The position numbers and the translations under genes are program-made. Below are positions 35,290-46,288 of a DNA stretch of 64,000 nt, piece by piece. Source of the stretch: Molanna angustata (taxonomy: Eukaryota > Arthropoda > Insecta > Trichoptera > Molannidae); assembly GCA_963576475.1 (NCBI GenBank), contig OY754972.1, positions 29,683,107-29,747,106 of the forward strand, written 5' to 3'. The notes under the pieces were generated by a model. It had not been told where the DNA came from, searched no databases, and was given only the letters and a program-made list of their open reading frames with translations. Positions within the stretch are counted from its first letter, which is position 1. Each line of letters begins with the position of its first letter.

Positions 35290-35480
35290 AACATCTTGAA
35301 CGAGCTTTCGGTTGCACAGAGCGCAAATTTGTGTCATTTTGCTTCGTTGGTTTACGTGCAAATCGCCCCCCTTCTCGGGCAAAAGTTCAAGATTTTTAGT
35401 TTTTTTTATGACATTTACAGTTCAAAGATACAGTCAACCATCGAAACCCTCAGGGTTTATCTGAGGTTGACGAATTCAGT
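35290..35480 (+). repeat. Old interspersed repeat shared with 47530-47745
   Basis: AGAGCGCAAATTTGTGTC..TTTTGCTTC.TTGGT, a C-run and AAAAG.TCAAGA occur in the same order near 47572-47655. Family unknown. Confidence 0.5.
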
Positions 35481-35714
35481 TTGGTAATTATTTTATATAC
35501 ACAATTCATAAAACAAAAATAAATACAATAAAAAAAAATAATAATAAAAAATAAACAAGTGAGCAAACAAGCAAATACATACCTAAATCAAAAAAAAGAA
35601 AATAATAAGAAAAAAATCCTACATACCCATATATAAAAATAAAATAATACGATGCAGGTTTCGACATACGACAGCCAGTCAACTCAAGGAGTACACTCCT
35701 AGAGCACATAGCTG

Positions 35715-36130
35715 TCGTCATCGGACCTCATCATATACCTTTTAAAGTGGGTAAAATATTTAGGGCATGTAGTGTATATATGCAAGAGCTCATAATCCAT
35801 ATCATTTAATATTTTTGGCAGGAGATATTCCCATGTTCTCATGCCATATGCATGTTTGTACACAGGTAAAATATATTTCTTTAGGTAATTTAACTTTCGG
35901 AGGTTATTTCTACGTGAATTTACTTTTAGTTTATTAATGTTATCATGTTCGTCCTTTAAGATGGCATTTTTTACTTTATGATATATAGCTAATACATTTT
36001 GAATATACCCAATTCATTGTTCTGATACGTACTTTTTATTTTATTATTTAATATGATTTTTAAAAGTTTTAATTGTAGTTTATAGATATTTGCTAAATAG
36101 GTTTTGTATGTCCTGCCATAGCTACTCAGT
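35715..36130 (-). pseudogene. LINE reverse transcriptase C-terminal remnant, one frameshift
   Basis: On the minus strand 36128-36005 reads SYGRTYKTYLANIYKLQLK.. to a stop. The adjacent frame then continues as VLAIYHKVKNAI.., NSRRNNLRKLNYLKKY and EYLLPKILNDMD to about 35730. This resembles the C-terminal domain of CR1/RTE-type ORF2 proteins (GxTYKxYLxxI..Q, then RN....L, then PKIxN). A single frameshift near 36000 breaks it. The downstream minus frame 35506-35721 is low-complexity. Confidence 0.6.
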
Positions 36131-36169
36131 TGATGATATTATTTTAGTTGATGATATTATCTGCTAATG

Positions 36170-36330
36170 ATAAGTATAGCATGATTGTCCAATTTACTTG
36201 GGGTCGGCTTTCCTAGTGCTTCTGTTACTGTGCAAATCCAAGTGGTACCTGGTCTCCTGGACCCCACCTCTTTGTCCATCGTTCTTTTTATCATATTATC
36301 CTGTGGCAGTCCCATAATGTGTCCATACTA
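36170..36330 (-). repeat. Probable LINE 3' remnant
   Basis: Antisense of ...RYHLDLHSNRSTRKADPK can be read; TTGGGGTCGGCTTTCCTAGTG is a string often seen near lepidopteran LINE ends as I recall. Weak. Confidence 0.35.
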
Positions 36331-37284
36331 TCTCTGGTGAAAAAGTTTCAAATAGATAGACTATGGAAGTGGTGTTGAAAAATTTGAGATAAATTCTCAA
36401 ACATTTCAAATTAATATATTATTTAAACCTTAACAAGGACAGATAGCGAAGAAATAATCTTGTTGTTAGATCTATGGACCATTTCAGTCACGAGGTAGTT
36501 GAGAAGGGAGAGTACTTTGGTCTGTAGGTGTAGGCAAGGGGGTTCCTTATGATTAATTAGGAGCGCGAGGATAGCGGGAGAAAGAGGTGGTGGTCTCTAT
36601 GTTTAAAACGAACCGAGGCGATATAAACGACAATTAGGGAAAATATGGCCGACCCTGCCTTAATGATTAGATACTTTGCGGCGGAAAGAAAGTAGATTAG
36701 GCCACTTGTAGTTTGCGCTTGGAGAAAATATTAAATTAATTATTTAGTGGATATTACCTACCTCGAATCGGCGTAAATATTACGGCGCAAGTATTTTTCA
36801 CAATGAAAGACGTTGGGAGCGGTTTGAACATAAGAAGAAAATAGTTTTCATTTCGACTGTGGAAGGACTTATTGTTGCTAGTTATCAAGATCGTTAGAGA
36901 ATAAACACGAAATGTAAAAAAATAATTATTAACAAGAATGCCACGTACAAAAATACAACTTACATAATTTCCATATTACATAATTTTGTAGGTAAGTTTG
37001 TCATAACGCTGCTAAAATCAACTGTTGACGTATCAGACGCACAAAGAGTACCAAAGTACATGAGGTAGGTAGGTAGAATAAAATAAAACACAAACGAGCG
37101 GTGTTTCGCGTAATACTGCTGATTCAAATATCAGGAGAGCATAGACTAAGAAATGTGTTTCTTTGAATTAAATAATACTAGAGACGCATTGTAATAAATA
37201 CGGTTTAAATATCAGGAGCGCATAGAATAAGGCGGGATATAACAGAACAACATATACACATTTCCATCTACCATGGGGGCAAGT
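36331..37284. other. Non-repetitive DNA with a balanced-composition patch
   Basis: 36590-36730 has unusually even base composition, no stop-free frame and no repeat signature (GAACCGAGGCGATATAAACG, then CTTAATGATTAGATA). It could be a conserved non-coding element. The rest is AT-rich and unremarkable. Confidence 0.35.
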
Positions 37285-37453
37285 CCCTTAAAAAACGGTG
37301 GAATCAAAACCCTCGCGATAACTCATATCGTGGATATAATTATCTTATGGAGTTCTATAATATCTTAAATCTTAAGGTATTATAAAACTCCATAGGACAA
37401 TTATATCCATGATATGGGTTATCATGAGGGTTTTGATTCCACCGTTTGACGGG
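37277..37453. mobile_element. Inverted-repeat MITE, GGGGCAAGTCCC family
   Basis: The left arm GGGGGCAAGTCCC..ACGGTGGAATCAAAACC mirrors the right arm GGTTTTGATTCCACCGTTTGACGGGACCTGCCCC. Even inner parts (ATATCGTGGATATAATTATC / AATTATATCCATGATATG) pair, so nearly the whole 177 bp folds on itself. A related copy lies at 45752-46065. Confidence 0.8.
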
Positions 37454-37460
37454 ACCTGCC

Positions 37461-38189
37461 CCTAGTTAACATAACGTGCAAAAGGTCATGTATAGCATTA
37501 AATTCTGTCATTTTTGACGGGTAATAATTAGAATTCACATAAATATATTACACCGATTAGATATAAGAAAACGACACAGAATGTAAACTTTTAATTATTA
37601 CGAACATGAAAAAAATAATTATAGGTATTTTAAACTCATTTTGTAAATTAGTTATTTGTTAGTCATTTGTCATTCGTCCTCAGTATTATGAAGCGACAGC
37701 GTCGAAACCGGTCGTATCAAATATCAATAATAACAAATATCATTTGTGGCAGTGATAAAAATACTATACATAGGTAGATACCAACACGGATGTGAGGGTG
37801 TGCATTACCTCACAAAGGGAAGCACGACACGTTCGTGTATCCATAAAGGCAACATTCGCAATGGAAGGTAAACCTCATGGAAATGTAAGGTAAACAGTAC
37901 CTAATGATAAAAATACAATTCTTTAAAATGTCCCACAAAGATACTTAACTCATAAAAATTATTTTATTTAATGCTCTGTTTATGTAATATACCTACCAGT
38001 ACAAATGTTTGGTTTGTGGCCGTTCGGCAATCTCTTCCAAACAACCAGATCGATCATCAAAATTGATTGATGTTGCTGAGGTACATGTGATCATATCAAC
38101 GCGTAGGCTTAAAGACTGATATCCCCAGACGTAGGAATGTATGAATATTGAATAGCTATATGCTATTTCTCTTTTTTTTAATTAATTTT
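37461..38189. other. AT-rich spacer
   Basis: Includes a short repeat relative at 37675-37765 (GTCGAAACCGGTCGTATCAAATATC) shared with 33222-33300. No gene. Confidence 0.4.
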
Positions 38190-38445
38190 TGGCGTTCCAC
38201 CTGATATCGAGTGATATAGCTGCTTTTTCTCTATTGAGACGTTGGCAATCACTTTCACGAAAGCCTGTCTGTCCTACAATGCCCGGAAAAGCTTCTCAAC
38301 GAGCCTCATTCTGGTCCAGTCTATTGTGTTGAGCAGTCAAGGCGTTTGCCGTCTACCATGACCAAACTGCCTCTCAGTATAGTATTAGTTGGAGTATGTC
38401 ATACTTGTCTCCACGCAGGATGCGACCCAGATAAGAGATCTTATA
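38190..38445 (-). pseudogene. Decayed LINE ORF2 C-terminus
   Basis: The minus strand reads KISYLGRILRGDKYDILQL, then stops and RLDQNEA, then GQTGFRESDCQRLN. The pattern YLGHxLRGxKYxLLxLI ... W(T)G.xxxExLFR.AxDRxxFxxxxAN is the common C-terminal motif of a class of insect endonuclease-reverse transcriptase LINEs. Several stops. Confidence 0.55.
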
Positions 38446-38978
38446 GACCTTAATACATATTAGCAGTTACCTATTGCATTTATATACCTACACAGTCTCT
38501 GTGTATATAATGATTTTTACATCATTATAAATTCTTATAGGTATAAATAAATTTCCGATTGGCAATAAACCGTCTGTTTACAACTAGTTTTTACGATTAG
38601 TAAATAAACAGATATGTTGGTATTGGTACATAATATATTTTATCCAATAAATGAATTATGGCCTATATAAAAATCAAAACTTAATCAAACATTAGTTTGC
38701 GCTGATAATATGTATAAAACTCAGATTAGATATGGAAATTTTCACACAATAGTATCATTGTAAGTCTATTTAGGGCTGGTTAAGTCGTTGAAATAATTAT
38801 ATTAAATTATTCTTTGTAATAAAAAATGTGCAAAGGCATAATTTAAGAAAGAAAAAAATTTATATAAGTACCCAAAATTCCGTTAAAAAAAACAAAAATA
38901 AGGATATTTTACAAGGAATTCTGGTTATATTTTTTCTTCAATGTTACCAATCAAAATAACGCGTAAGTTATAGTATTA
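38446..38978. other. AT-rich DNA, nothing recognised
   Basis: No repeat, tRNA-like head or coding signal seen. Confidence 0.45.
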
Positions 38979-39530
38979 GTAGTAGTCCGATAATCCGACA
39001 CGTTCGGGACCGGCTCGGTGCCGGATTATCGAAAATTCCGGTCTATCGGGCGGTAATTATAAGAACAATTAGATTAATAATTAAACTACAAATACATACA
39101 ACAAAGTTTATTTTACATTTCATATAATGTATGTACATGTACTGTAAAACATATTTCACTTAGATTTAAAAAAGTTACAAATCACTTTTTTTATAAACAG
39201 TTTGAAAAGTTACGTTTACTGCGATGTGAAAGGACACAAAACAACAACGCACAAAAAATGGCGAAGACGCTTCATGATTGATTAACGGAGCTGCACCTGA
39301 ATTTGTTGTGACAGCTGAGACTAGCCGACTGCTTATTGTTTCCGAACAATACCGAGCGCTTCCGGATGATCCCGAACTATCCCGAATACTTCCAAATAGC
39401 TCTAGAGCGTTTTTATTTGCTTTAAAGACACACTTTTGGAGAAAACCATAATTTTTACAATTTTCCGGAGCGATGCCGGACTATCGGGCATTCCGGACTG
39501 TTGGATGCCGGACTAATGGACTTTTACTCT
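38979..39530. mobile_element. pogo/Tigger-like MITE
   Basis: Left end GTAGTAGTCCGATAATCCGACA mirrors the right end (complement AGTAAAAGTCCATTAGTCCGGCAT). Inner CGGATTATCG and GGACTATCGGGCATTCCGG motifs repeat near both ends. The (C)AGTAAAAGTCC.TTAGTCCGGCA end resembles pogo/Tigger terminal repeats as I recall them. A TA target duplication is plausible but eroded. No transposase frame. Confidence 0.6.
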
Positions 39531-39576
39531 AATTTCGCTCGGATTTATATATCGGATTATCAAAAAATAATTAATT

Positions 39577-39962
39577 CATATGAATTGAGGATTCTATTAA
39601 ATAAAAATAAAAATAATTAATTCACATGAATTGGGGATTCTAAAAAATACAAATAATATATTCATATGAATTGAGGATTCTATTAAATAAAAATATAAAA
39701 TAATTAATTCACATGAATTGGGGCTTCTAAAAAATAAAAATAATTTATTCATATTATGAATTGAGGATTCTATTTAATAAAAATAAAAAATTATTAATTC
39801 ACATGAATTGGGGATTCTATTAAATATAAATAAATAATTCATATGAATTGAGGATTCTATTAAATAAAAAAAATTTATTCATATGAATTAAGGATTCTAT
39901 TAAATAAAAATAAATAATAATTAATTCACATGAATTGGGGATTTATTAAATATAAATAAAAA
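39577..39962. repeat. Dimeric minisatellite, ~43-bp units
   Basis: Nine units each start TTCAYATGAATTGRGGATTCT and end in A/T-rich spacer. Variant A (TTCATATGAATTGAGG) alternates with variant B (TTCACATGAATTGGGG) in the order A-B-A-B-A-B-A-A-B, giving a higher-order unit of about 86 bp. TTCATATGAA is itself palindromic. Confidence 0.9.
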
Positions 39963-41128
39963 AAAATTCCGATTTAGGTCATGAATAGGTACCTACACAT
40001 CTCTGGTAACTAGTTTTATTGTGACTACTTATATTATGTAATATTGTTATCTATCATTTCATATTAAATTATTTAGATACTTACCTACATATATATCATG
40101 ATAGGTAGGTATGTATATACAATAATAAACCAATAATGCGATAATGCCAATTATAGATTTTACTGACGAAAAAAATGACGAGAAAATGACGAAAAATTTA
40201 CTGCTTTCCCAAAATCCTTTGTTCAATTCCCGGTGCATCGTCTAAACCACATTTTTTGTGTTTTTGACTCTTCCTCTTTTTCGACTACTTCTTATTATTC
40301 ACTAATTTATACGAATCTTTCAATTTCGTGTCTGTAATTCGTATCATATCGTGCAATAAAGCTTATCTTACTCTCACTTAACGTATCAAAGCTTTTATTC
40401 ATTCGTAGGTACCTATATAAACCAATATTTTGGTTGAAATATAATATTTGATGGAAGAATATAACGACGAGTATATTGTAGTCATATTAGGCTCCTTGTT
40501 ACTGACAAATACTTTTTAGTAATGGGCTATTCCTATAGTCATAGGCTATAAATACCTTGTTTCTGACGAGTTGTTTGTAGTCATAGACTATATAGGTACT
40601 ATAAATATGTGAAAAGTTTTGTTCGTCTTATATTTAAGATATTTTTGCGTTTCACTTGTTTTTAACCTATACGTTATTTTTGCCTAAGTCAAATAGATTT
40701 TTTTCTTCAATTTCCCAATCCAATTCAATTCACCGAAACAAGTTATGCATGAAAACACGTTATTTTGTACCAGCAATCGAACCTGAAATCCCAGTTCGGG
40801 GGCCATGCGACACATAAATATGTTTGCGTCGGCCAAAGTGTCTGTTTTTAATTCAATAAAGATATATTTTATATGATAATATGTAGATGCTATGTTCCTT
40901 TTACCTCACCTCTAATGTGGTTTATTTTTCTCTATACCGTTGTAAAATACTTACAGCTGTATTTACGCCAAAACCCTCAGTTTGTTAGCAATTCCAAGCT
41001 TATACCTAACAGTATTCTATGCAGAGTTGAAAACATATCGGGTCGAACCGGATCCAAAATTCCGTTTGTTGGTGAAAATTCTATCACAGCGCATTCAGAT
41101 ACAACCTATAACATCATTCATTTTATCA
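39963..41128. other. AT-rich DNA with a SINE-like fragment
   Basis: 40750-40840 (minus) contains the complement of a tRNA-like B box (GGTTCGATTGCTGG) followed by GGGCCATGCGACACA and is a possible SINE head. The rest, including the 89-codon frame 40873-41142 that runs into a HINE end, is unconvincing as coding sequence. Confidence 0.4.
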
Positions 41129-41982
41129 CTAGTTGCATGTAACACATGAGATCCAACTGTCGATAGCGATAGTATGTATAGTTTAAGAATAAGTACCAAA
41201 CTATAAACCCATAAATACAAATTATTTAATATTTTAAGATATTTGGTTTTCTATACAACACATGTACCTAGGTATGTATGTCAAGATAGGATAGTATGGA
41301 GGGCAGTCCTTTGATCCTACCCAGAATATGAAAACAGCATGATGGTATGTATGTATGTTTGGAGATTAGTATAAAACAATTAAGTCTTCTTAGATATTGT
41401 GTGTAGGCGACTGCCATACAAATTGTATGAAGCAATGTCGTCACTAAATTCAATTTTTATAAAAATTGTTAAAAAAATTGAGATGTGCTAATACAATGTT
41501 AATATTTTTTATAGAAAATTAAATTATCTAGTTGGGGTGATTCGGCTTTCTTAGATATTTAAAAAAAATAATTGGAAATATAGGCAGTTAAACTCATAAA
41601 TTTATCAAAAAAAATATTTTTCTTAGTAAAAATGTTTGAGAAACCCTGGATTTTTTTTGAAAAAACCGATTTGAGATTTTTTATTTGTCTATGCTTGTAC
41701 CAATTTTCAGCGTTCTAGCTTTTATGGTTTCTGAGATATATGGAAAAATTGAGCGGGTCAAAAGTTATAAGGGGGGGCCACACAGACACACGAAATGTTC
41801 TACTCCGAATTCTGAGTAAATCCATGTATGGAAACATATATGCTGCGAGGCCTTTAGTTGGTGTTATTGGCATGCAAAAAGTCCACTACGCCATACAAAA
41901 TGTTCCTTCGTACACGCATCTTGGCTTAATAATGTCGATTCATTCAGAGAATTGAATTCTCATGAACGAATCGACAGTTGGA
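41129..41982 (-). mobile_element. HINE copy of a diverged subfamily, minus strand
   Basis: Both family termini are present: CTAGTTGCATGTAACACATG at the left and ATCGACAGTTGGA at 41970-41982. Microsatellite and adjacent region have been lost (a few bp of CACACAGACACAC at 41779). The 5' 60 bp differ in sequence from the array copies yet fold into the same hairpin. Confidence 0.88.
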
Positions 41983-42185
41983 TAACTTATTAGGTACTAT
42001 AGAAATTTGTTGCTAAAATTGAATTATCACATAGTCATAAACTCGCTTTAATTTGTGTAAAATATTCATGTCCAATTTTGAAGGAACTATTCCAGGTCTA
42101 CAACACAAAGCATCAAAACATACAATAAGGGAATTTAAGTGTAGAAAAAAATGATAGGTCATCTTTTGCTATTCAGCGCAACCTT
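41983..42185. other. Spacer
   Basis: Nothing recognised. Confidence 0.5.
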
Positions 42186-42426
42186 TTATTTTATTTTATT
42201 TTATTTTATGTAGCTTCTCGGGCAGCCAACAGGTAGGTACTATGTCAAATAATTATTTAACACGCACCCAATAACAAGTTGCCACATTCTGGAGACTTAC
42301 GATATTTATCGTCTCACAGATCCAGAGTGAAAACACAATTAAAAACTGTGTCTCCACACCGGGAATCGAACCCGGGACCCTTGGATCAACTTTCAGATAC
42401 CTAGCCAACTTAGCCACGAAGGCCGA
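42186..42426 (-). mobile_element. tRNA-derived SINE, family B, near-complete
   Basis: On the minus strand: head GTCGGCCTTCGTGGC, B box GGGTTCGATTCCC (complement of GGGAATCGAACCC at 42361-42373), body TGGATCTGTGAGACGATAAATATCG, CTCCAGAATGTGGCAACTTG, tail with TTTTA repeats at 42186-42210. Confidence 0.87.
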
Positions 42427-43372
42427 CATAAATAATGCAATGTAATTATTTAAAATTATAAATAAAAAGTATAAAATCTTTTGGGACTATCGAATTATTA
42501 GGAAACCAAACAACTTGCAGAATAATAATTGTAGAAACTTTTATCAAGTACCTAGGTACTAAGGCTGGGTTGTTTCAGTAAAATTATTTGTAATAGTAGG
42601 TATAGTTAAAACACTTTGATTTCATAAAATTATTAAAAATTGCTCCTTTGCGGCATTGAATTTCAATGAAACAACCAAGAGTTTTGAACAATTTTAAGAA
42701 ATCAAAATATTTTAAGTATATTATTACCAATACTTTCTTTTTAATCTTTGTTCAAGAAACACATGTTAACTGTAATAATTCAGTATAATATACATTTAAT
42801 AGAGCGTTTTTTTGCGATACCTTCGGTTCGATAAGTAAACCGTTTCGAGCACTGATTCTTTGAACCACACAGGGAAAGGCTGAATACATTTTTTATCACC
42901 ACCCCAATACAAGAAGCAATTTATGTGGATACTGAACTTTCTACAGAAACTTCACGTTTACTGTCTTATTCCGACCATATTAAATGCCCACAAATATCTT
43001 ATAAGGGTCCCACAGTAAAAATAAAAAAGAGATTTAAATTTGCAGAAATCTTATTAATTGTACTTAGGTATATACACATAATAAATAAAAAGATAAAAGG
43101 ATACTAACCAAAGCAATGATAAAAGGAGAGGATTGAAGGATGCTGAAGGAGTATTCAGGAATTATTTGAAAAATGTAGTTTTTTTTTTATATTTGTATGG
43201 ATTGCGATCACTTAACTTCAATGAAGATATCTAACGTTTAGGTACTAACAAATAATATGATTTATTATTGTCAAAATGCATTTTTTTAAATTTCCTGTTT
43301 TCGACCAAATCATCTTTTCAGATGGCATGAGATTTTTTTTAATATATCATCCCTTTCGTTCTTTAAAATTAC
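42427..43372. other. AT-rich DNA, nothing recognised
   Basis: Only short frames (60 codons at 42925-43107) without supporting signals. Confidence 0.45.
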
Positions 43373-43860
43373 CTTCGCCTCCGTGGCTCAATTGGTTGGG
43401 TATCTGACTGCTAATTGCTAATCCAAGGGTCCCGGGTTCGATTCCCTGTGGAAACACATTTTTTAATTGTGTTTTCAGTCTGGATCTGTATGTATGTATG
43501 TATATTTTATTTAGATGTAAAAAATAAATGCACTTTCTTACATCTAGTATAACCAATAAGCATATTTACAAGTAAAAAAATAAAAAGTTTCACTAAATGT
43601 TATATATGTATAAAAGCAACTAAACACAAAGATACAAAGGAAACACACAATATCTTAAAAGAACTTTTCCTTTATGTATTCAACACCTAGGCGACGAAAA
43701 GCGGCAAGACCAGATGCTTCCTTCACACATTCTGGCAAATTATTAATCGATTAATATCGGTAGTCTCCAGAATGTGGAAACTTGTTATTGGGTGCGTGGT
43801 AAATATATGTATATTTGACATAGTACTTGTTAGTTGCCCGAGAAGCAATATATTTATTTA
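43373..43860 (+). mobile_element. SINE family B copy split by a LINE 3' end
   Basis: The head 43373-43487 has A box (TGGCTCAATTGG) and B box (GGGTTCGATTCCC) and stops at CTGGATCTGT. The body resumes near 43747 (TCGATTAATATCGGTAGTCTCCAG) and ends TTGCCCGAGAAGC. The complete copy at 42186 shows these parts are contiguous in the intact SINE. Confidence 0.82.
43488..43746 (-). pseudogene. 5'-truncated LINE inserted in a SINE
   Basis: Minus-strand reading gives NLPECVKEASGLAAFRRLG..EYIKEKFF and then a stop (about 43741-43655), the C-terminal end of an ORF2 protein. A 3' UTR and an ACAT-repeat tail (ATGTATGTATGTATA at 43489) follow. Classic 5'-truncated retrotransposition. Confidence 0.7.
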
Positions 43861-43971
43861 TTTAATATATATTAAATAAATAAATATAATATTACAAATA
43901 TTTCTTATTATTTTTATGGTAGATTTTGGAAATCTAAAGTATCAGGAAGATTTTATTATTTGATCTAATAC

Positions 43972-45090
43972 AAGTGGGTTGTAGCCAACACTAAACTCTC
44001 CACACCATAATAATTGTTCATTTTATCTTCTTGAAAGGTTGACAATCTCGAAATGAATTTTTATGAAGTACATTTCTATTAGATTCTTAAACAAATATAT
44101 GTAAGATTCCCAGAGGACAAAAGTTTTCGCAATTCACCGTAAACACAAAAACATTGTCACGAAACTCATAGTATGCACTTTCTGCATAATACCTGTTGAG
44201 AAATTTTAAGTAAAATTGCATTACTAGCAAGATGAGCATGTATGAGACAGTGTAATAATGTTGATAAAACGATATATATGTGTCAAGATAGAAGAATGCG
44301 GTGTTCGGTTCTCACTCACTGCCTAATATCAATATGAAGTTGGTCACTCAATTTTCCTATACGGAAGCTATTTTACTTCTGTTATAAACATTTTTCATAC
44401 AAATATGAAATTTATTTCACATTGATATGGCAAACCATAGATATTTTTCTATAAATTTTGACAATCCTTTAATGCATTTTTGATTGGTATATTTTTCTTG
44501 TATCGAAATTTCAAACAGTATACAAAAAACTCGATTTTCCAGACGGTGAGAGCATTTTGAAAACATTTTTCATACAAATATGAAATTTTTTTTCTTTAAA
44601 TTTAAATGCTTGAATACATTTTTGATGAGTGTATTTTTATTGTATCAATATTTCTAACAGTATAAAAATACCTCGATTTTCCAGACCGTGAGAGCATTTT
44701 GAAAATTTGGACAGATCAAATTTGGACAAGTCATAAAGAAGAAATTAACGTATATCAATGGAAAACTAACCAGCTCTAATCTTATGGATGTTTCATATTT
44801 GATATCAATATGAAGTCAATCAGACCAATAGTTAGGGCTGCAGAGAACACAAAAAAAAACGTAAATAATGAATTCATAGAGAGGAAATCAAAAGTTGTCT
44901 ATAGAAAATTAATCAGCTCTAGGTCCATGCACTTTACACATATGATGTAAATATGAAGTCGATCGGACTTATAGTTTGAGCTGAGGAGAGATCACAAAAA
45001 GGATAATCCGTATGGCGTACGCCGTACGCCATACATACAAACATATCTTCTGATATCATGACTCTCCACTATTCCATAGTGTGGAGAGTA
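43972..45090. mobile_element. MITE-like element, CTCTCCACAC termini
   Basis: The left end AAGTGGGTTGTAGCCAACAC, then TAAACTCTCCACACC, resembles the left end at 29306. The right end is a hairpin ACTCTCCACTATTCCATAGTG.. with GTGGAGAGT (45060-45089) followed by A5. Inside are two ~150-170-bp direct repeats (about 44388-44562 and 44563-44703, sharing CATTTTTCATACAAATATGA and CTCGATTTTCCAGAC) and a second pair (CAGCTCTA..ATGAAGTC at 44772 and 44911). Confidence 0.6.
45010..45034. repeat. Perfect 11-bp stem hairpin
   Basis: GTATGGCGTAC, loop GCC, GTACGCCATAC. It lies within the MITE-like element. Confidence 0.85.
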
Positions 45091-45594
45091 AAAATATAGT
45101 TTAGATATTTGCGAATATGTAACATGGATTTGATACAATTTTTGCTTTGCAAATATGACCATGACTATGTATTTGTGCAAACATCGTTATTTATTCCAAA
45201 TATTATCATAATTGTGCTAAAACAAGTAGATATTGTACTTTGTTATTTTAGATAACACCTATAAACTGAAAGAGTACAGATAATGGTATTTGTAAACAAA
45301 AAGAGTGTTATGTTCATTTGGTATTATGTACCTATACCTAGTGAATACATACATAATATAGAGTTGTATGAAAAATATTCTGTATGGTCGCACAAATGTA
45401 CAATGAACAATCGAACAATGTTCAATGGTACCTAGTATTGTTTTGACTTGTTCACTACGTCGCGTCGCGTCGCGTCGTAGTCAGTTTTTATTTAACATGT
45501 TTCAACATACCCTACCTACACAAACAGACAAAAATTCTAAGCTAAAATTATTTCAGTTTAATATTAATTTCATTTAATTATACGTCACCAGTCA
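45091..45594. other. AT-rich spacer with short GTCGC tandem
   Basis: Four GTCGC units at about 45457-45478 (ACGTCGCGTCGCGTCGCGTC). Nothing else recognised. Confidence 0.5.
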
Positions 45595-45755
45595 CCGGAG
45601 GGACAAGTCCGGTCAAACGGCGGGATGAAAACCTTCGGTTTTTCGGTTTTTAAAATTTTCTATAATATAGAATACCTAAGTACTCTTGCTACATAAGTTT
45701 ATAACGTGGGTTACCATCACGATATGGGTTACCATGGAACGGGGTTTGCCCTCGG
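45595..45755. mobile_element. Degraded GGGGCAAGTCCC-family MITE
   Basis: GGGACAAGTCCGGTCAAACGGCGGGATGAAAACC at the left and GATATGGGTTACCATGGAACGGGGTTTGCC at the right resemble the arms of the element at 37277. Internal part eroded. Confidence 0.5.
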
Positions 45756-46065
45756 GCTGCAAGTCTAGTCAACCGGCGGAATCAAAACCATCCATGTTTA
45801 CCCATATCATGGATATAATTATCTTATACAGTTCTATAATATCTTAAAATGTTACAGAACTCCATATTGAATGAATGAATGATGAAGAGTATATTTTCAA
45901 CAGTATAAATATTATTACAAAGGAACAAAAATACAATTTTTTTTTAGTTTATACCTAATTACAATTTTACAATTATTTTTTTTTTCCACACATTTATGAT
46001 CATGATACCATGATATGGGTAAACATGGATGGTTTTGATTCCGCCGGTTGAAGAGACTTGCCCCC
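45752..46065. mobile_element. GGGGCAAGTCYC-family MITE with internal insertion
   Basis: The left arm GCAAGTCTAGTCAACCGGCGGAATCAAAACCATCC mirrors the right arm GGATGGTTTTGATTCCGCCGGTTGAAGAGACTTGCCCC. About 130 bp near 45868-46000 (starting TTGAATGAATGAATGATG) has no partner and appears to be a retro-tail insertion. Confidence 0.72.
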
Positions 46066-46288
46066 TGATCTCAATAATAAATATATACATCCACTTTCTT
46101 ACGTATTTTATAAGTAACGAATTTATTGCAAAATTACCATTTCTTCGAATAAATTAAATATGAATAGGTGCTTAAAAATACGTTGACAGACCCATTATTT
46201 CATGTAGTTTAAATATAACCTTATATTTAATTAACTGATATTCGTAGGTACCTGGTATAAATTTTTGAATCAGTATTTCGTAAAGTAA
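46066..46288. other. Spacer
   Basis: Nothing recognised. Confidence 0.5.

Noticed and set aside
43378..43450. tRNA gene at the head of SINE B
   Set aside because: Same reasoning: repeated head with SINE body and A/T tail. The anticodon arm carries an extra TGCTAAT insertion.
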